A stretch of 64,000 nt of DNA, taken from contig NZ_AKGD01000001.1 in the NCBI RefSeq assembly GCF_000271305.1, positions 1,612,001-1,676,000 of the forward strand, read 5' to 3'. Origin of the DNA: Hydrocarboniphaga effusa AP103. GTDB lineage: Bacteria > Pseudomonadota > Gammaproteobacteria > Nevskiales > Nevskiaceae. Positions 13,732-25,185 of this stretch are shown here, piece after piece. The notes under the pieces are model-generated. The model saw only the letters and a program-made list of their open reading frames with translations. It searched no databases and was not told the origin of the DNA. Position 1 is the first letter of the stretch, and each line of letters opens with the position of its first letter. A program made the translations under genes and the position numbers.

Positions 13732-16498
13732 GCTCGAGATCGTTCACTGGGACTGGTGGGAGCGCTTCTCGCTGCCGCTGGACGCGAACATCGTCACCGT
13801 GGTCGGGCCCAACGGCTCGGGCAAGACCACGCTGCTCGACGCGCTGCGCGTATTGCTGACCATTCCGTGCAGCAACGGCCGCGATTTCAAGCGCTACGTG
13901 CGCCGCGCCGACAGGCCCTACGCCTGGCTGCGCGCGGTCGTCAGCAATCCGCGGCGCGCCAACGGCCAGCTCGCGTTCTGGCCGATCACCGACGAGCGCG
14001 TGACGCTGTTCTGCCGCATCCGCAAGGACGGCGGCGAATGGAAGCGCAGCTACGGCATCGGCCGCGGCGACATCAGCGTCGAGGAAGCCGAAACCGCCGA
14101 GGCGGTGAACTGGGTCGGCCTGCGTCAGTACGAATCGCAGCTCGAAGGCGCCGGCCTGACGCGCGCGATCAAGCGCGTGCTCGCACTCGACCAGGGCCAC
14201 ACCGACAAGCTCTGCGAACTCAACGGACGCGAGCTGTTGTCGCTGGTGTTCGAAGTGTTCGGCGACAAGGACGTGCTCGACAACTACCAGAAGGCGCGCG
14301 AAGACCAGACCGCCTGCCAGCGCGAGCTCGACGAGCTCACGGTGCAGCTCGCGAGCCTGCACACGCGCCTGCGCGCGGCCGAGAGCGATGTGTCGTCCTA
14401 CCGCGAATACCAGCGCCTGTTCTCCGAGCTCGCCGAACTGACGAGCCAGTGGCGCCCGCGCGTGCAGCTCGCCGAGCTGTCCGACAGCCTGCGCGGCAGC
14501 CGCACGAACCTGGTCGGCAAGCGTCGCGAGCATCGCGAGCTGCAGCGCACGATGAGCGAGACCGAAGCCACGCATGCCGCGCTCACCACCGAACTCGCGC
14601 AGGCGGCCGAGCTCGAATCCACCAGCAAGCTCGAACTCGATCGCGCGCAGAAGGCCGAGAAGGATTTCGCCAAGCAGCTGCGCAAGCCGCAGGGCCTCGT
14701 CGACGAACACCAGCGCCTGCTCGATCGCGCCGCGCGCCAGGCCGAAGGCCTCGATGTCGAAGCCGCGACGCGCGATCAGAACAAGCTCTCGCGCCGCAGC
14801 TACGAGCTCGATGCGCAGATCGAAGCGCTCGGCCGCGAACGCGACGAGCTGCGCCAGCGCGTCGCCGCGCTCGAATCGGGTCGTCGTCCGGAACCAGCCG
14901 AAGTCGTCGCGTTCCGCGCCGCGCTGCAGAAGGAAGGCATCGCGCATCGCATGCTCGCCGACATCGTCGAGATCACCGACGACAGCTGGCAGCCCGCGAT
15001 CGAAGCCGTGCTCGCGGGCGTGCGCCAGCTGGTGCTGCTCGAAAAGCCCGAGGACCGCGGCCGCGCGTGGAAGCTCGGCGAGCAGCATCGCTATCGCCAT
15101 TACGTGGTGCCGGATCGCGCGCCCGCGCCATCCGCGCGCAGCGGCTCGCTGCTCGAATGCCTGCGCTTCACGGCCGATCCGCCGAGCTGGCTGGTGCGCC
15201 TGCTCGACGGCATCCAGCGTGTCGACAGCACCGACGAAGGCGCCAGGCTGCCCGAAAGCCAGGCCTGGATCACACCGCGCGGCTATCAGCGCGAACGCCG
15301 CGGCGGGCGCGACATTTCGGTCGCCGACGTGCATTTCGGCCGCAACGCCGCCGCGCAGGCACGCACGCGACTGCTCGCGATCGAAGACGAAGCCGCCGGC
15401 CTGCGCGAAGCGCGCCAGAGCGTCGCGCAGAAGCTCTCGGCCGTGCAGATGGCGCTCGCCGGACTCGACGCGACGCGCGAACTCGCGGCGCGCGCGGCAG
15501 AGTTCGAAGCGGCAACCGCCGAACTCGAACGCCTGACGGCCGAGGCGCAGGCGCTGGAGAGCGCGCGTGCCGACGCGGCGACGCGTTACTTCGCCGCCGT
15601 CGAGCGCACCAAGCCGCTCGGCACGCAGCACGCGCTCGCCGAGGAAAAACTGCAGCGCGCGCGCAAGGCCGCCGAGCAGATCGACTTCGAGCTGCGCAGG
15701 ACACAGCGCGCCTACGTCGAGCACGTGCTGTCGTGGCGCTCGCTGCGCAGCGGCAAGCCGCTGTCCTGGCGCTCCGACGCGGGGCTCGCCCAAACGCGTG
15801 CGAAGTTCGAATCGGTGGCTGCGGTGGAGCGCGAAATCGACCGACAGGAAAAGCGCAAGGCCGAGACGAACTACGTCACCGATCCGCAGTGCATTCCGCT
15901 GCGCGACAAGCTGTTCGCCGAGCACCAGCAGCTCGAATCGCGCATGGACGATCAGCACGTGCATCTCGACCGCGCGCGCAACAGCACCGACCGCGCGCGC
16001 AGCACCTACATCGGCGTACTGCGTGCCACGCTGCGCCGCTACGCCAGCAACCTGCGCTCGCTCGGCGCGCTCGCCGGCATCGACGTCGAGGTCAAGCATC
16101 CGGAGCTGTCGAACGACGATCTGTCGCTCGCGCAGGCGCGGCTCGAAGTGCAGTTCAACTTCGACCAGAAGGGCATGATCGGCCTCAACGACGGCGAAGC
16201 CAGCGGCGGCCAGCAGGTGATGAAATCGATGATCCTGCTGGTCGGCCTGATGGCCGAGGACGACAAGGGCGGCGGCTTCGTCTTCATCGACGAGCCGTTC
16301 GCGCACCTGGATATCTTCAACATCGACAAGGTCGGCGCGTTTCTGCAGGCCACACGCGCGCAGTACATCGTCACCACGCCGAACACGCACAACGTCAATG
16401 TGTTCAAGCCGTCCGAACTCACGCTGGTCACGCAGAAAAAGCGCGGCGGCATGAGCTTCGCGCCGCCGATCGCGTTTTTGCGGCGGGCGGTGGGCTGA
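13715..16498 (+). CDS. jetC: Wadjet system SMC ATPase JetC
   Basis: A 927-residue SMC-like ATPase from ATG 13715. The Walker A motif GPNGSGKTT is at residues 31-39. Two long coiled-coil arms, rich in Ala, Glu and Arg, flank a compact hinge near residues 420-540. The signature is ASGGQQVMK, and Walker B is GFVFIDEPFAHLD near the C-terminus. The unusual HWDWWERFSLPL motif before Walker A is typical of Wadjet/MksB-type ATPases. It drives loop extrusion on plasmid-sized circles. I recall common JetC proteins being longer (around 1,100 residues), so this one has short arms. The longer upstream open frame is not coding: the overlap with jetB fixes the start. Confidence 0.9.
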   Translation: MFSFHKLEIVHWDWWERFSLPLDANIVTVVGPNGSGKTTLLDALRVLLTIPCSNGRDFKRYVRRADRPYAWLRAVVSNPRRANGQLAFWPITDERVTLFCRIRKDGGEWKRSYGIGRGDISVEEAETAEAVNWVGLRQYESQLEGAGLTRAIKRVLALDQGHTDKLCELNGRELLSLVFEVFGDKDVLDNYQKAREDQTACQRELDELTVQLASLHTRLRAAESDVSSYREYQRLFSELAELTSQWRPRVQLAELSDSLRGSRTNLVGKRREHRELQRTMSETEATHAALTTELAQAAELESTSKLELDRAQKAEKDFAKQLRKPQGLVDEHQRLLDRAARQAEGLDVEAATRDQNKLSRRSYELDAQIEALGRERDELRQRVAALESGRRPEPAEVVAFRAALQKEGIAHRMLADIVEITDDSWQPAIEAVLAGVRQLVLLEKPEDRGRAWKLGEQHRYRHYVVPDRAPAPSARSGSLLECLRFTADPPSWLVRLLDGIQRVDSTDEGARLPESQAWITPRGYQRERRGGRDISVADVHFGRNAAAQARTRLLAIEDEAAGLREARQSVAQKLSAVQMALAGLDATRELAARAAEFEAATAELERLTAEAQALESARADAATRYFAAVERTKPLGTQHALAEEKLQRARKAAEQIDFELRRTQRAYVEHVLSWRSLRSGKPLSWRSDAGLAQTRAKFESVAAVEREIDRQEKRKAETNYVTDPQCIPLRDKLFAEHQQLESRMDDQHVHLDRARNSTDRARSTYIGVLRATLRRYASNLRSLGALAGIDVEVKHPELSNDDLSLAQARLEVQFNFDQKGMIGLNDGEASGGQQVMKSMILLVGLMAEDDKGGGFVFIDEPFAHLDIFNIDKVGAFLQATRAQYIVTTPNTHNVNVFKPSELTLVTQKKRGGMSFAPPIAFLRRAVG

Positions 16499-16505
16499 GG
16501 CGCGA

Positions 16506-17696
16506 ATGAGCGAGGCGGACTGGTCATCCGCCGATGCGCGCGGCATTCGCACGCGCGCGATCGACGTCGGCGCCAAATCGACGCTGCGCGGCAAGCGCCA
16601 GCGTCGAGTCGATGCGCTCGATCCCGAAGCCTGCGCGGCCTGGCCCGAGGACTGGCGCACGCTCGCGCGCGAATGGCTCGCCGACAGCGCGTCGCGGCAA
16701 TGGAAGACGCTGCTCGGCATTGCCGGTCCGACGCGCGCCGCGATGGCGCCCGAGCTGCTCGATGCCTTGCTCGTCGCGGGCTGGCTGACGCTCGACGAGA
16801 AGCGCGAGGACGGCCGCTGGGTCGCCGTGCGCGCGGAATTTCGCGAGCTGGAACGCCTGCGCGAACGTCTCGGGCTGCCGAACCGCGATCGCCTCGCTGA
16901 GCGGCACCGAGGCTTGCTCGATCGGCGCTTCGACGACGCGGCGCTCGATGCCGCCGCGCAAGCCCTCATCGAGACGGCACCCGCGCTCGCGATCCGCCGC
17001 CATAGCCTGCTCGGCAAGCTCGCGGACTGGAGCGCCGACCGACGCAGCGGCACGCGCCGCGATTTCGCACTGTTCGCGGCCGGCGACACCAAGGGCATCG
17101 CCGATGCCGACTGGAACTGGCTCGCCGCATCGCTCTCGCTCGCCGAGTTCGGCATCGAGGCGCACACGCCACTGCTGCTGATGCGCGCACCGCTGGCGAT
17201 CGCAGCGGTTCCCGATTTCATCGGCCTGACGCCCGAGACCATCGCCGCCGGCATCGGCTCGCCAGCCCGGATCCCGCGCTGGCGCCTGGTCGAAAACCGC
17301 ACGAGCTTCGAACGCGCCGCGCGCCGCTATGGGGCCGAGGATGGCGTGATCTGGCTGCCGGGTTATCCGCCGGGCTGGTGGATGAAGGCGGTGGCGCAAC
17401 TGCTCGAACAGCATCCGGCACCCGCGCTGATCGCCTGCGATCCCGATCCGGCCGGCATCGAGATCGCGCTGAGCGCCGCGGCGCCGTGGGAATCGGCAGG
17501 TCTGGACTGGCAGCCATGGCAGATGGAACCCGCAGTGCTCAATCGGCTGCCGACCGCGAAACCGCTGGCCGAGGCCGATCGGGTGCTGCTGTCGCGCCTG
17601 CTGGGCAGACCTCTGCCCACCACGCTGCGGGCACTCGCCGAGGCGATGCGCGAGCGCGGCATCAAAGGCGAGCAGGAGGGGCTCGGCGAGCTATGA
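16506..17696 (+). CDS. jetD: Wadjet nuclease JetD (TOPRIM, DUF2220)
   Basis: A 396-residue protein starting 7 bp after the jetC stop. The N-terminal two thirds are helical and basic ([15 protein letters not shown]). The C-terminal third is a TOPRIM nuclease fold with its catalytic Glu263 in LVENRTSFE and the acidic DPDPAG motif (Asp312, Asp314). JetD cleaves the small circular DNA trapped by JetABC. All catalytic residues that can be recognised by eye are intact, so the operon looks functional. The DUF2220/DUF3322 type found in classical Wadjet is the best match. Confidence 0.88.
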   Translation: MSEADWSSADARGIRTRAIDVGAKSTLRGKRQRRVDALDPEACAAWPEDWRTLAREWLADSASRQWKTLLGIAGPTRAAMAPELLDALLVAGWLTLDEKREDGRWVAVRAEFRELERLRERLGLPNRDRLAERHRGLLDRRFDDAALDAAAQALIETAPALAIRRHSLLGKLADWSADRRSGTRRDFALFAAGDTKGIADADWNWLAASLSLAEFGIEAHTPLLLMRAPLAIAAVPDFIGLTPETIAAGIGSPARIPRWRLVENRTSFERAARRYGAEDGVIWLPGYPPGWWMKAVAQLLEQHPAPALIACDPDPAGIEIALSAAAPWESAGLDWQPWQMEPAVLNRLPTAKPLAEADRVLLSRLLGRPLPTTLRALAEAMRERGIKGEQEGLGEL

Positions 17697-17817
17697 CCCG
17701 TCGACAGCCTCACGCCACCTGGCACTCGCGATCCCGATCCGCCGGCTAGGCACTCGGGTCCCGTCTCCGCGGCCCGACCCGCTACAATCCGCGCCCGCCG
17801 TCCGCAGTGCCGACACC

Positions 17818-19404
<1,587 letters not shown>

Positions 19405-19436
19405 ACGACCGATCCTGACACCTCGATCAGTTTTGG

Positions 19437-19473
19437 AACCGCCCTCGCGATGCGCGCGAGCGGCGGTTTTTTT
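19437..19473 (+). terminator. Intrinsic terminator after prfC
   Basis: The stem AACCGCC-CTCGCG pairs with CGCGAG-C-GGCGGTT (one bulged base) around a short loop, and a run of seven T follows. It lies 33 bp after the prfC stop. Confidence 0.85.
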
Positions 19474-19683
19474 GTCGTTTCCGAAAGCTCCGTTAATCGG
19501 AAAATCTCTCTCGATACCGAGGCTTACGAGCGAAACATTCAGGTTGAGTTCATTGGTTCAGCTAACCATAGCGCCTGCTGCAAGGCCCGGTGCCTCAGAC
19601 GTCGGACGGACTGCGACGATGACGCGCCGAACAAGAATCAACGGGGAGTATCCCGGGAGTTTCGCCCTTACTAGGAGGTTTCA

Positions 19684-20970
19684 ATGTCGTCCCGACTGCG
19701 TCGTCTCGCGCTATCGGCCGCTGCTTTGTGCGCGGCCGCAGGATTCATCAACACAGCTACCGCCGCGGATTCCGCGGGCTACGAAGAACCCAAGGCCTAT
19801 GTGGGCGGCAGCGCCTTCTGGAACAAGCCGGATTCCAACCGCAACATGGAGGACGGCTGGGGCTCGCGCGTGTTCCTCGGCACGCGCCTCAACAGCGGCC
19901 TGATGTTCGAAGTCAACGGCTTCGGGCTGCAAGGCAACCGCGACATCGGTAGCGGCAAGGATTCCGCCTGGGGCGTCGGCGGTGATTTCCTGTTCCCGTT
20001 CACCCAGGGCGGCTTCCAGCCGTTCGTGCTCGCCGGTGGCGGTTACCTCGACGAGAAGGTCAACGGCAGCACCGATGGTTCGGGCTACGCCAACGTCGGC
20101 CTCGGCTTCTTCGTTCCGCTGACCGAAGGCCTCAAGCTGCGTACCGAAGGCCGCTATCGCGCGGTGTTCAACGACTTCGCCTCGACCAACGGCGATGATC
20201 CGCTCTACGACGTGGAAGTCGGTCTCGGCCTGCAGGCCGACATCGGCAAGCGCAAGCCGATCGATTCCGACGGCGACGGCGTGGTCGATCCGCAGGATGC
20301 CTGCCCGAACACCCCGGCCGGCGTGACGGTCGATGCCAAGGGCTGCCCGCTCGATTCCGACGGCGACGGCGTTCCGGACTACCTCGACAAGTGCCCGAAC
20401 ACCCCGCGCGGTGCGGCGGTCAATGCTCAGGGTTGCCCGCTCGATTCCGACGGCGACGGCGTGCTCGACTACCTCGACAAGTGTCCGAACACCCCGCGCG
20501 GCACCCCGGTCGACGCCAGCGGCTGCCCGCTCGACACCGACGGCGACGGCGTTCCGGACTACCTCGACAAGTGCCCCAACACGCCGAAGGGCCTGAAGGT
20601 CGACGCTACCGGTTGCGTGCGTGAAGCCCAGACCATCGTGCTGCAGAACGTGAACTTCGAGTTCAACAAGGCCACGCTGACCGCGGACAGCCAGAGCGTT
20701 CTGAACGACGTGGCCACCGGCCTCAAGAGCGACCCGAACATGAAGGTCGAAATCGCCGGTCACACCGACAGCAAGGGCAGCGATGCCTACAACCAGAAGC
20801 TCTCGCAGAACCGCGCCAACTCGGTGAAGGCCTACCTGGTCAGCCAGGGCGTGCCGGCCACCCGTCTGGTCGCCAAGGGCTACGGCGAGAAGTCGCCGGT
20901 CGCCACCAACGACACCGACGAAGGCCGTGCGCAGAACCGCCGCGTGGAGTTCCGCGTGCTGGCGAAGTAA
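19684..20970 (+). CDS. OmpA-family outer-membrane protein with thrombospondin type-3 repeats
   Basis: A 428-residue protein behind an excellent ribosome site (AGGAGG, 6 nt spacer). Parts in order: a signal peptide to about residue 28 (cleavage near TAAADS); a beta-barrel of about 160 residues (YVGGSAFWNKP to VGLGLQADIG); four calcium-binding type-3 repeats of the form DSDGDGVxDxxDxCPNTPxG (DNA 20263-20620); and a C-terminal OmpA domain that anchors peptidoglycan (NVNFEFNKATLT, EIAGHTDSKGSD, NRRVEFRV). It links the outer membrane to the cell wall. The 280-bp region upstream holds the prfC terminator and the promoter. The four repeats are close DNA copies, a likely site for repeat-number change. 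Confidence 0.95.
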   Translation: MSSRLRRLALSAAALCAAAGFINTATAADSAGYEEPKAYVGGSAFWNKPDSNRNMEDGWGSRVFLGTRLNSGLMFEVNGFGLQGNRDIGSGKDSAWGVGGDFLFPFTQGGFQPFVLAGGGYLDEKVNGSTDGSGYANVGLGFFVPLTEGLKLRTEGRYRAVFNDFASTNGDDPLYDVEVGLGLQADIGKRKPIDSDGDGVVDPQDACPNTPAGVTVDAKGCPLDSDGDGVPDYLDKCPNTPRGAAVNAQGCPLDSDGDGVLDYLDKCPNTPRGTPVDASGCPLDTDGDGVPDYLDKCPNTPKGLKVDATGCVREAQTIVLQNVNFEFNKATLTADSQSVLNDVATGLKSDPNMKVEIAGHTDSKGSDAYNQKLSQNRANSVKAYLVSQGVPATRLVAKGYGEKSPVATNDTDEGRAQNRRVEFRVLAK

Positions 20971-20993
20971 GCCTCAAGTCGTAAGCTGTGACG

Positions 20994-21027
20994 GACCGGG
21001 CGGCGCAAGCCGCCCGGTCTTTTTTTG
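20994..21027 (+). terminator. Strong intrinsic terminator after ompA
   Basis: Perfect 11-bp stem GACCGGGCGGC / GCCGCCCGGTC with a GCAA tetraloop, followed by TTTTTTT. Confidence 0.95.
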
Positions 21028-21092
21028 CGTCGAGGAATTGAAGCAAGTTTCACAGGACTTTCGGCGACGCCCTGGCTAAGCTGCGCCCCGCC

Positions 21093-22340
21093 ATGAAAAC
21101 CTCCACGCACGACGCCTTCGCCGCGTTGCGTCACCAGCCGTTCCTGTTGCTGATCTCCGCCAACCTGCTGCTGTCCACCGCGCTGCTGATCCAGACCGTG
21201 GTGATCGGCTACCAGCTCTACCAGATCACCCACGATCCGCTGTCGCTGGGGCTGGTCGGCCTGGCCGAAGCGGTGCCCTTCATCGGGCTGGCCCTGTTCG
21301 GCGGCCATCTGGCCGACCGGCGCGAAAAGCGCCGACTCATGCAGCAGGCTGGCGCGGTGGTGGTGGTCAGTTCGCTCGTATTGCTGTGGGCGATGTTGCC
21401 GTCGACGCGCGAGACGCTGTCGCGCAACGCGCTGCTGATGACGGTCTATACGAGCATCTTCATTCTCGGTCTCGCTCGCGGCATCTATTCGCCGACTTCG
21501 GCCGCGCTGCGCGCTTTCCTGGTTCCGCGCGAGATCTACGCCAACTCGGCGAGCTGGAGTGGCACCTTCTTCCAGGCCGGGGCGATCGCCGGACCGGCGC
21601 TCGGCGGCATTCTGTACCTGGCGGTCGGGCTCACCGGAACGCTCGTCATCACCGTGGTGATGATCGTCGCCAACGTGCTGCTGATCGGCCGCATTCCGCC
21701 GCAGCCGGTGGCGCCGCTCAAGTCCGGCGGCGGCGATCTGTGGACCAGCCTGCGCGAAGGCCTGGTCTACGTCTGGCGCACCAAGATCCTGCTCTACGCG
21801 ATCTCGCTCGACATGTTCTCGGTGCTGTTCGGCGGCGTGGTCGCGATCCTGCCGATCTTCGCCGAGGATCTTCTGAAGGTCGGGCCGGACGGCTTGGGAC
21901 TGCTGCGCGCCGCGCCGGCCGCCGGCGCCCTCGTCACCGTGATCGCCTGCAACTGGTTCCCGCCGACACGCCGCCCGTGGGAAACGCTGCTGATCGTCGT
22001 CGCCGGCTTCGGCGCGGCGACCCTGGTGTTCGCGCTGTCGACGACGTTCTGGCTGTCGATCGCGGCGCTGTTCACGACCGGTGCCTTCGACAGCGTCAGC
22101 GTGGTGATCCGCAACACCTTGCTGCAATCGTTGCCGGCCGAAAACATGCGGGGGCGCGTGGCCTCGGTGAACAGCATCTTCATTTCGGCCAGCAACGAAC
22201 TCGGTGCGTTCGAATCCGGCCTCGCCGCGCGCCTGCTCGGCACCGTGCCTTCGGTGGTCGCCGGCGGCATCGGCACGCTGCTCACCGTCGGCTACATCGC
22301 CAGCCGCTCGCGCCAGCTGTTCAAGGTGAGGCTGACCTGA
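21093..22340 (+). CDS. MFS transporter (EntS/MFS_3-like)
   Basis: A 415-residue integral membrane protein with about 12 hydrophobic segments. The cytoplasmic loop after helix 2 reads GGHLADRREKRRLM, the MFS motif A. The layout LFGGVVAILPIFAEDLL and ENMRGRVASVNSIFISASNELGAFESG matches the MFS_3/EntS-like exporter group. The substrate is unknown; relatives export siderophores or drugs. It stands alone between the ompA terminator and the periplasmic repeat-protein pair. Confidence 0.85.
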   Translation: MKTSTHDAFAALRHQPFLLLISANLLLSTALLIQTVVIGYQLYQITHDPLSLGLVGLAEAVPFIGLALFGGHLADRREKRRLMQQAGAVVVVSSLVLLWAMLPSTRETLSRNALLMTVYTSIFILGLARGIYSPTSAALRAFLVPREIYANSASWSGTFFQAGAIAGPALGGILYLAVGLTGTLVITVVMIVANVLLIGRIPPQPVAPLKSGGGDLWTSLREGLVYVWRTKILLYAISLDMFSVLFGGVVAILPIFAEDLLKVGPDGLGLLRAAPAAGALVTVIACNWFPPTRRPWETLLIVVAGFGAATLVFALSTTFWLSIAALFTTGAFDSVSVVIRNTLLQSLPAENMRGRVASVNSIFISASNELGAFESGLAARLLGTVPSVVAGGIGTLLTVGYIASRSRQLFKVRLT

Positions 22341-22419
22341 GCCCGCGATCAGTATGTTTTGCCGCTTTGCGCTGGTACGTGCACCCGATAGGCTTGCCGC
22401 AAACAAGGGAGCCTTCCGA

Positions 22420-23412
22420 ATGTCGCGTCGTTTTCCGCCTGCCGCCCTGGCGGCTGCCGTCATTGCGCTGTCGTCGAGCCTGGCCCACGCACAGACCATG
22501 ATGTCCGACGCGGCGCTGCCGCTGAACGCGCGCCCGGGCGAATGCTATGCCCGCGTCTACACGGCTCCGCAGTTCAAGACCGTGACCGACACGGTGATCA
22601 AGAAGGCCGCATCCGAGCGCGTCAACGTGATTCCCGAGCGCTACGAGTGGACCGAGGAAACCGTGATGGTGAAGCCGGCCTCGGAGCGCATCGCCCAGGT
22701 CATTCCGGCCGAATACCGCTGGGAAGAGGAGCAGGTGATGGTCAAGCCGGCTTCCGAGAAAATCGAAGAAGTACCCGCGACCTACAAGACGGTCACCCAG
22801 ACCGAACTCGTCAAGGCCGCCACCACCGAGTGGAAGCGCGGTCGCGGACCGGTCGAGAAGATCGATAACCTCACGGGCGACATCATGTGCCTGGTCGAAG
22901 TGCCGGCCGAATACCGCACCATCACGCGTTCCGAAGTCGAAACGCCGGCCAGTACCCGCCGCGTGACGATTCCAGCCGAATACCAGGCCGTGCGCCGTCA
23001 GGTGCTCGTCAAGGAAGCCGAGGTCCGCAAGGAAGCGGTCCCCGCGCAGTACCAGACCGTCAGGGTCCGCAAGCTCGTCGAGGCGGCGCGCGAGGAGCGC
23101 ATCGCCATTCCGGCCGAATACCAGACCGTCACGCGCCAGGAGAAAGTCGCCGACGGCCACATGGTCTGGAGCCAGGTGCTGTGCGAAACCAACGCCACGC
23201 CCGAAACCGTCCATGCCCTGCAGACCGCGCTACAGAACGCGGGCTACGCGCCCGGCAAGATCGACGGCCGTCTCGGCGCCGGCACCGCCGACGCAGTGCG
23301 CCGCTACCAGAAGGCCAACGGTCTCGCCGAAGGCGGCATCACGCTCGAAGTGCTGCAGCGTCTCGGCGTGAGCACGAGTCACATTTCGGCGAGCGGCGCC
23401 GGCACTTACTGA
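22420..23412 (+). CDS. Exported repeat protein with C-terminal peptidoglycan-binding domain
   Basis: 330 residues from the ATG at 22420, which places a signal peptide (PPAALAAAVIALSSSLAHA) first. The middle is built of irregular repeats of about 20-28 residues that alternate a short strand around (P)AEY+TV or ERYEW with VMVKPASE / LVKEAEVRK-type stretches. It has PGECYARV near the start and ETNATPETV near the end. Residues about 265-320 form a PG_binding_1 domain (LQTALQNAGYAPGKIDGRLG, then AVRRYQKANGLAEGG). It is probably a periplasmic or wall-bound structural protein. It is a paralogue of the next gene, 41 bp downstream. Confidence 0.75.
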   Translation: MSRRFPPAALAAAVIALSSSLAHAQTMMSDAALPLNARPGECYARVYTAPQFKTVTDTVIKKAASERVNVIPERYEWTEETVMVKPASERIAQVIPAEYRWEEEQVMVKPASEKIEEVPATYKTVTQTELVKAATTEWKRGRGPVEKIDNLTGDIMCLVEVPAEYRTITRSEVETPASTRRVTIPAEYQAVRRQVLVKEAEVRKEAVPAQYQTVRVRKLVEAAREERIAIPAEYQTVTRQEKVADGHMVWSQVLCETNATPETVHALQTALQNAGYAPGKIDGRLGAGTADAVRRYQKANGLAEGGITLEVLQRLGVSTSHISASGAGTY

Positions 23413-23453
23413 ACGCCGACCCGCAGCCCCGACGCCGATCCGTGATCACTGCC

Positions 23454-24383
23454 ATGCCCTCGCGCCTGCTGCCGCTGCTCGCGTTCGTCCTGAGCCCGCT
23501 CGCGATCGCTCAGGAGGCGGCCCCGTCCACCAGCATCGCCATCGCCGAGCCGCCCGCGGCCAAACCCGGCGAATGCTGGAGCCTGGTGGTGGTTCCGGCC
23601 ACGTTCGAACGTCAGGTCGAAACCGTGCTGAAGACGCCGGCCGGCGAGAAGCGGATTCCCAAGCCGGCGCGCTACGAGTGGGTCGAACAGACCATCACGG
23701 TTCCGGCCGGCAAGCGGCGCATCGTCGTCAAAGCGGCCGAGTACGAAATCACTGAAGAGCAGGTGCTGATCAGCCCGGCCGGCAGCCGCGCCGTCAGCAC
23801 GCCGGCCACCTACCGCACGATCGAGGAGCGCGTGCCGTCCAAGACCGGTGCCGTGCTCGGGCCGCATCCGGTGACCGGCGAGTTGTGCGTCGTCGAAGGG
23901 CCGATCGAGTACCAGATCGTCAAGCGCAAGCAGCTGATCACACCGGCCGGCACTCAGATGGTCGAAACCCAGGCGCGCTACAAGACCGTCCAGCATCGCA
24001 AGCTCGTCACCCCGGCCGAAACCAGGCTCGTCGACCGCCCCGAGCGCACGATCACCAAGCGCGTGAAGCAACTCGTCGAGCCCGCGGGCTTCGCCCTCGA
24101 GCCGACGCCTGCGGTCTACGAAGATGTGGTGCGGATAGTGCAGATCAGCCCGGCGCGTAGCGAATGGCGCAGCGTGCTCTGCGAAACCAACCTGACGCGC
24201 GAACTGCTCGGCCGCGTGCAGCAGGCCCTCAAGAAGGCGGGACACGATCCGGGCCGCGCCGACGGCCGCTGGAACGCCCAGTCCGCCCGTGCGATGCGCC
24301 AGTTCCAGGCTGCCAACGGGCTGCCGCAAAGCGGCATCAGCATGGAATCGCTGGAGAAACTGCAGGTTCCGGTCGGCGGCTGA
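23454..24383 (+). CDS. Paralogous exported repeat protein with peptidoglycan-binding domain
   Basis: 309 residues; ATG 23454 is preferred, and GTG at 23442 is possible. The signal peptide is LLPLLAFVLSPLAIAQ. It shares with its upstream neighbour the PGECWSLV start, the repeated ARYEWVEQTITV, AEYEITEEQVLI and TYRTIEERVP strand modules, the SEWRSVLCETN linker and a C-terminal PG_binding_1 domain (VQQALKKAGHDPGRADGRW, FQAANGLPQSG). The pair is a tandem duplication that has diverged. The function is unknown. Both proteins keep two conserved Cys in equivalent places (GEC and LCETN), which may form a disulfide. Confidence 0.75.
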   Translation: MPSRLLPLLAFVLSPLAIAQEAAPSTSIAIAEPPAAKPGECWSLVVVPATFERQVETVLKTPAGEKRIPKPARYEWVEQTITVPAGKRRIVVKAAEYEITEEQVLISPAGSRAVSTPATYRTIEERVPSKTGAVLGPHPVTGELCVVEGPIEYQIVKRKQLITPAGTQMVETQARYKTVQHRKLVTPAETRLVDRPERTITKRVKQLVEPAGFALEPTPAVYEDVVRIVQISPARSEWRSVLCETNLTRELLGRVQQALKKAGHDPGRADGRWNAQSARAMRQFQAANGLPQSGISMESLEKLQVPVGG

Positions 24384-24467
24384 GATTTTTTTGAGGGAAG
24401 CCGTGGGGAGCGAGCGCCAAAGCCAGCTCATCTCACCTCACGCCTCACACCAAATTACTTGCGCTCG

Positions 24468-25133
24468 CTACTTGCGCTCGACCGTGTTGACGATGGCGGC
24501 GGCGAGCTGGAACGGGCGCGGCCCCATGCGTCGGACCAGGTCCGGCGGCAAATCCTGCTTGTCGATCTGCAGCAGCGAGAGCTGCGCGAAACCTGTCGGT
24601 GTATGACCCGACCAGGATTCAGCAAGCGCGCTGCGCCCTTTCGATGGGCGAATGCCGAGTGACGCGAGCTTGTCCTGCTGCGGCACGATGCTGTGCGCCC
24701 CATCGTTCAGCGGTTCGGTCGAGGCTTGCACCTCGACCCAGGTGTTGAAGTCGCGCCGCAGCAGCGGCTCGGTGATACGGCTGACGACGCGGCTCGCCAT
24801 TACACGCTGCAGGCCGTTGCCGGCGATGCGGCTCATGCGCTGGCCGCTGGCCTGCACGAGCGAACGCGAGGTCGAGACCGCCGGTTCCACCTCGGGCTGC
24901 GCACGCAGCGCCGGCCGGAGCACCGATGCCAGATTGCTTTGCAGATGGGCGCGAACGCGCACGCGATCACCGTCCTGCTGCGGCTCGACGAGCACCTGTA
25001 CGTTGACACTGCAGATAGGGCCGCGACGACCGGCCGGCAATTCGGCCGAGAACGCGAAGCGCTCCGCCTCGGCTCCACCGCGATTCTCGAATGTCGCATC
25101 GAGGCGTTCGCGCAATCGGCTTAACATGCCCAT
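24468..25133 (-). CDS. Conserved hypothetical protein, 221 residues
   Basis: Start at ATG 25133 because AAGGAG lies 6 nt before it; an ATG at 25157 would bury that site. The sequence (MGMLSRLRERLDATFENRGG) is followed by a beta-rich middle (ICSVNVQVLVEPQQDGDRVRV) and amphipathic helices (VVSRITEPLLRRDFNTWVEV). No transmembrane segment or known motif was seen. It is divergent from acylphosphatase, with only 52 bp between the starts. The function is not recognised. Confidence 0.55.
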   Translation of the reverse strand: MGMLSRLRERLDATFENRGGAEAERFAFSAELPAGRRGPICSVNVQVLVEPQQDGDRVRVRAHLQSNLASVLRPALRAQPEVEPAVSTSRSLVQASGQRMSRIAGNGLQRVMASRVVSRITEPLLRRDFNTWVEVQASTEPLNDGAHSIVPQQDKLASLGIRPSKGRSALAESWSGHTPTGFAQLSLLQIDKQDLPPDLVRRMGPRPFQLAAAIVNTVERK

Positions 25134-25185
25134 CTTGAGCTCCTTCGCGGCCTGCATGCGATTCCGGGAAAACTTTCAGACCGTC

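Noticed and set aside
13682..17302. A 1206-residue minus-strand open frame opposite jetC and jetD.
   Set aside because: It is an antisense shadow in GC-rich DNA; jetB, jetC and jetD on the plus strand have recognisable motifs and overlapping starts and stops.
19450..19674. A 74-residue frame between prfC and ompA.
   Set aside because: It starts inside the prfC terminator, has no ribosome site and no protein-like pattern; the region is better read as terminator plus ompA promoter.
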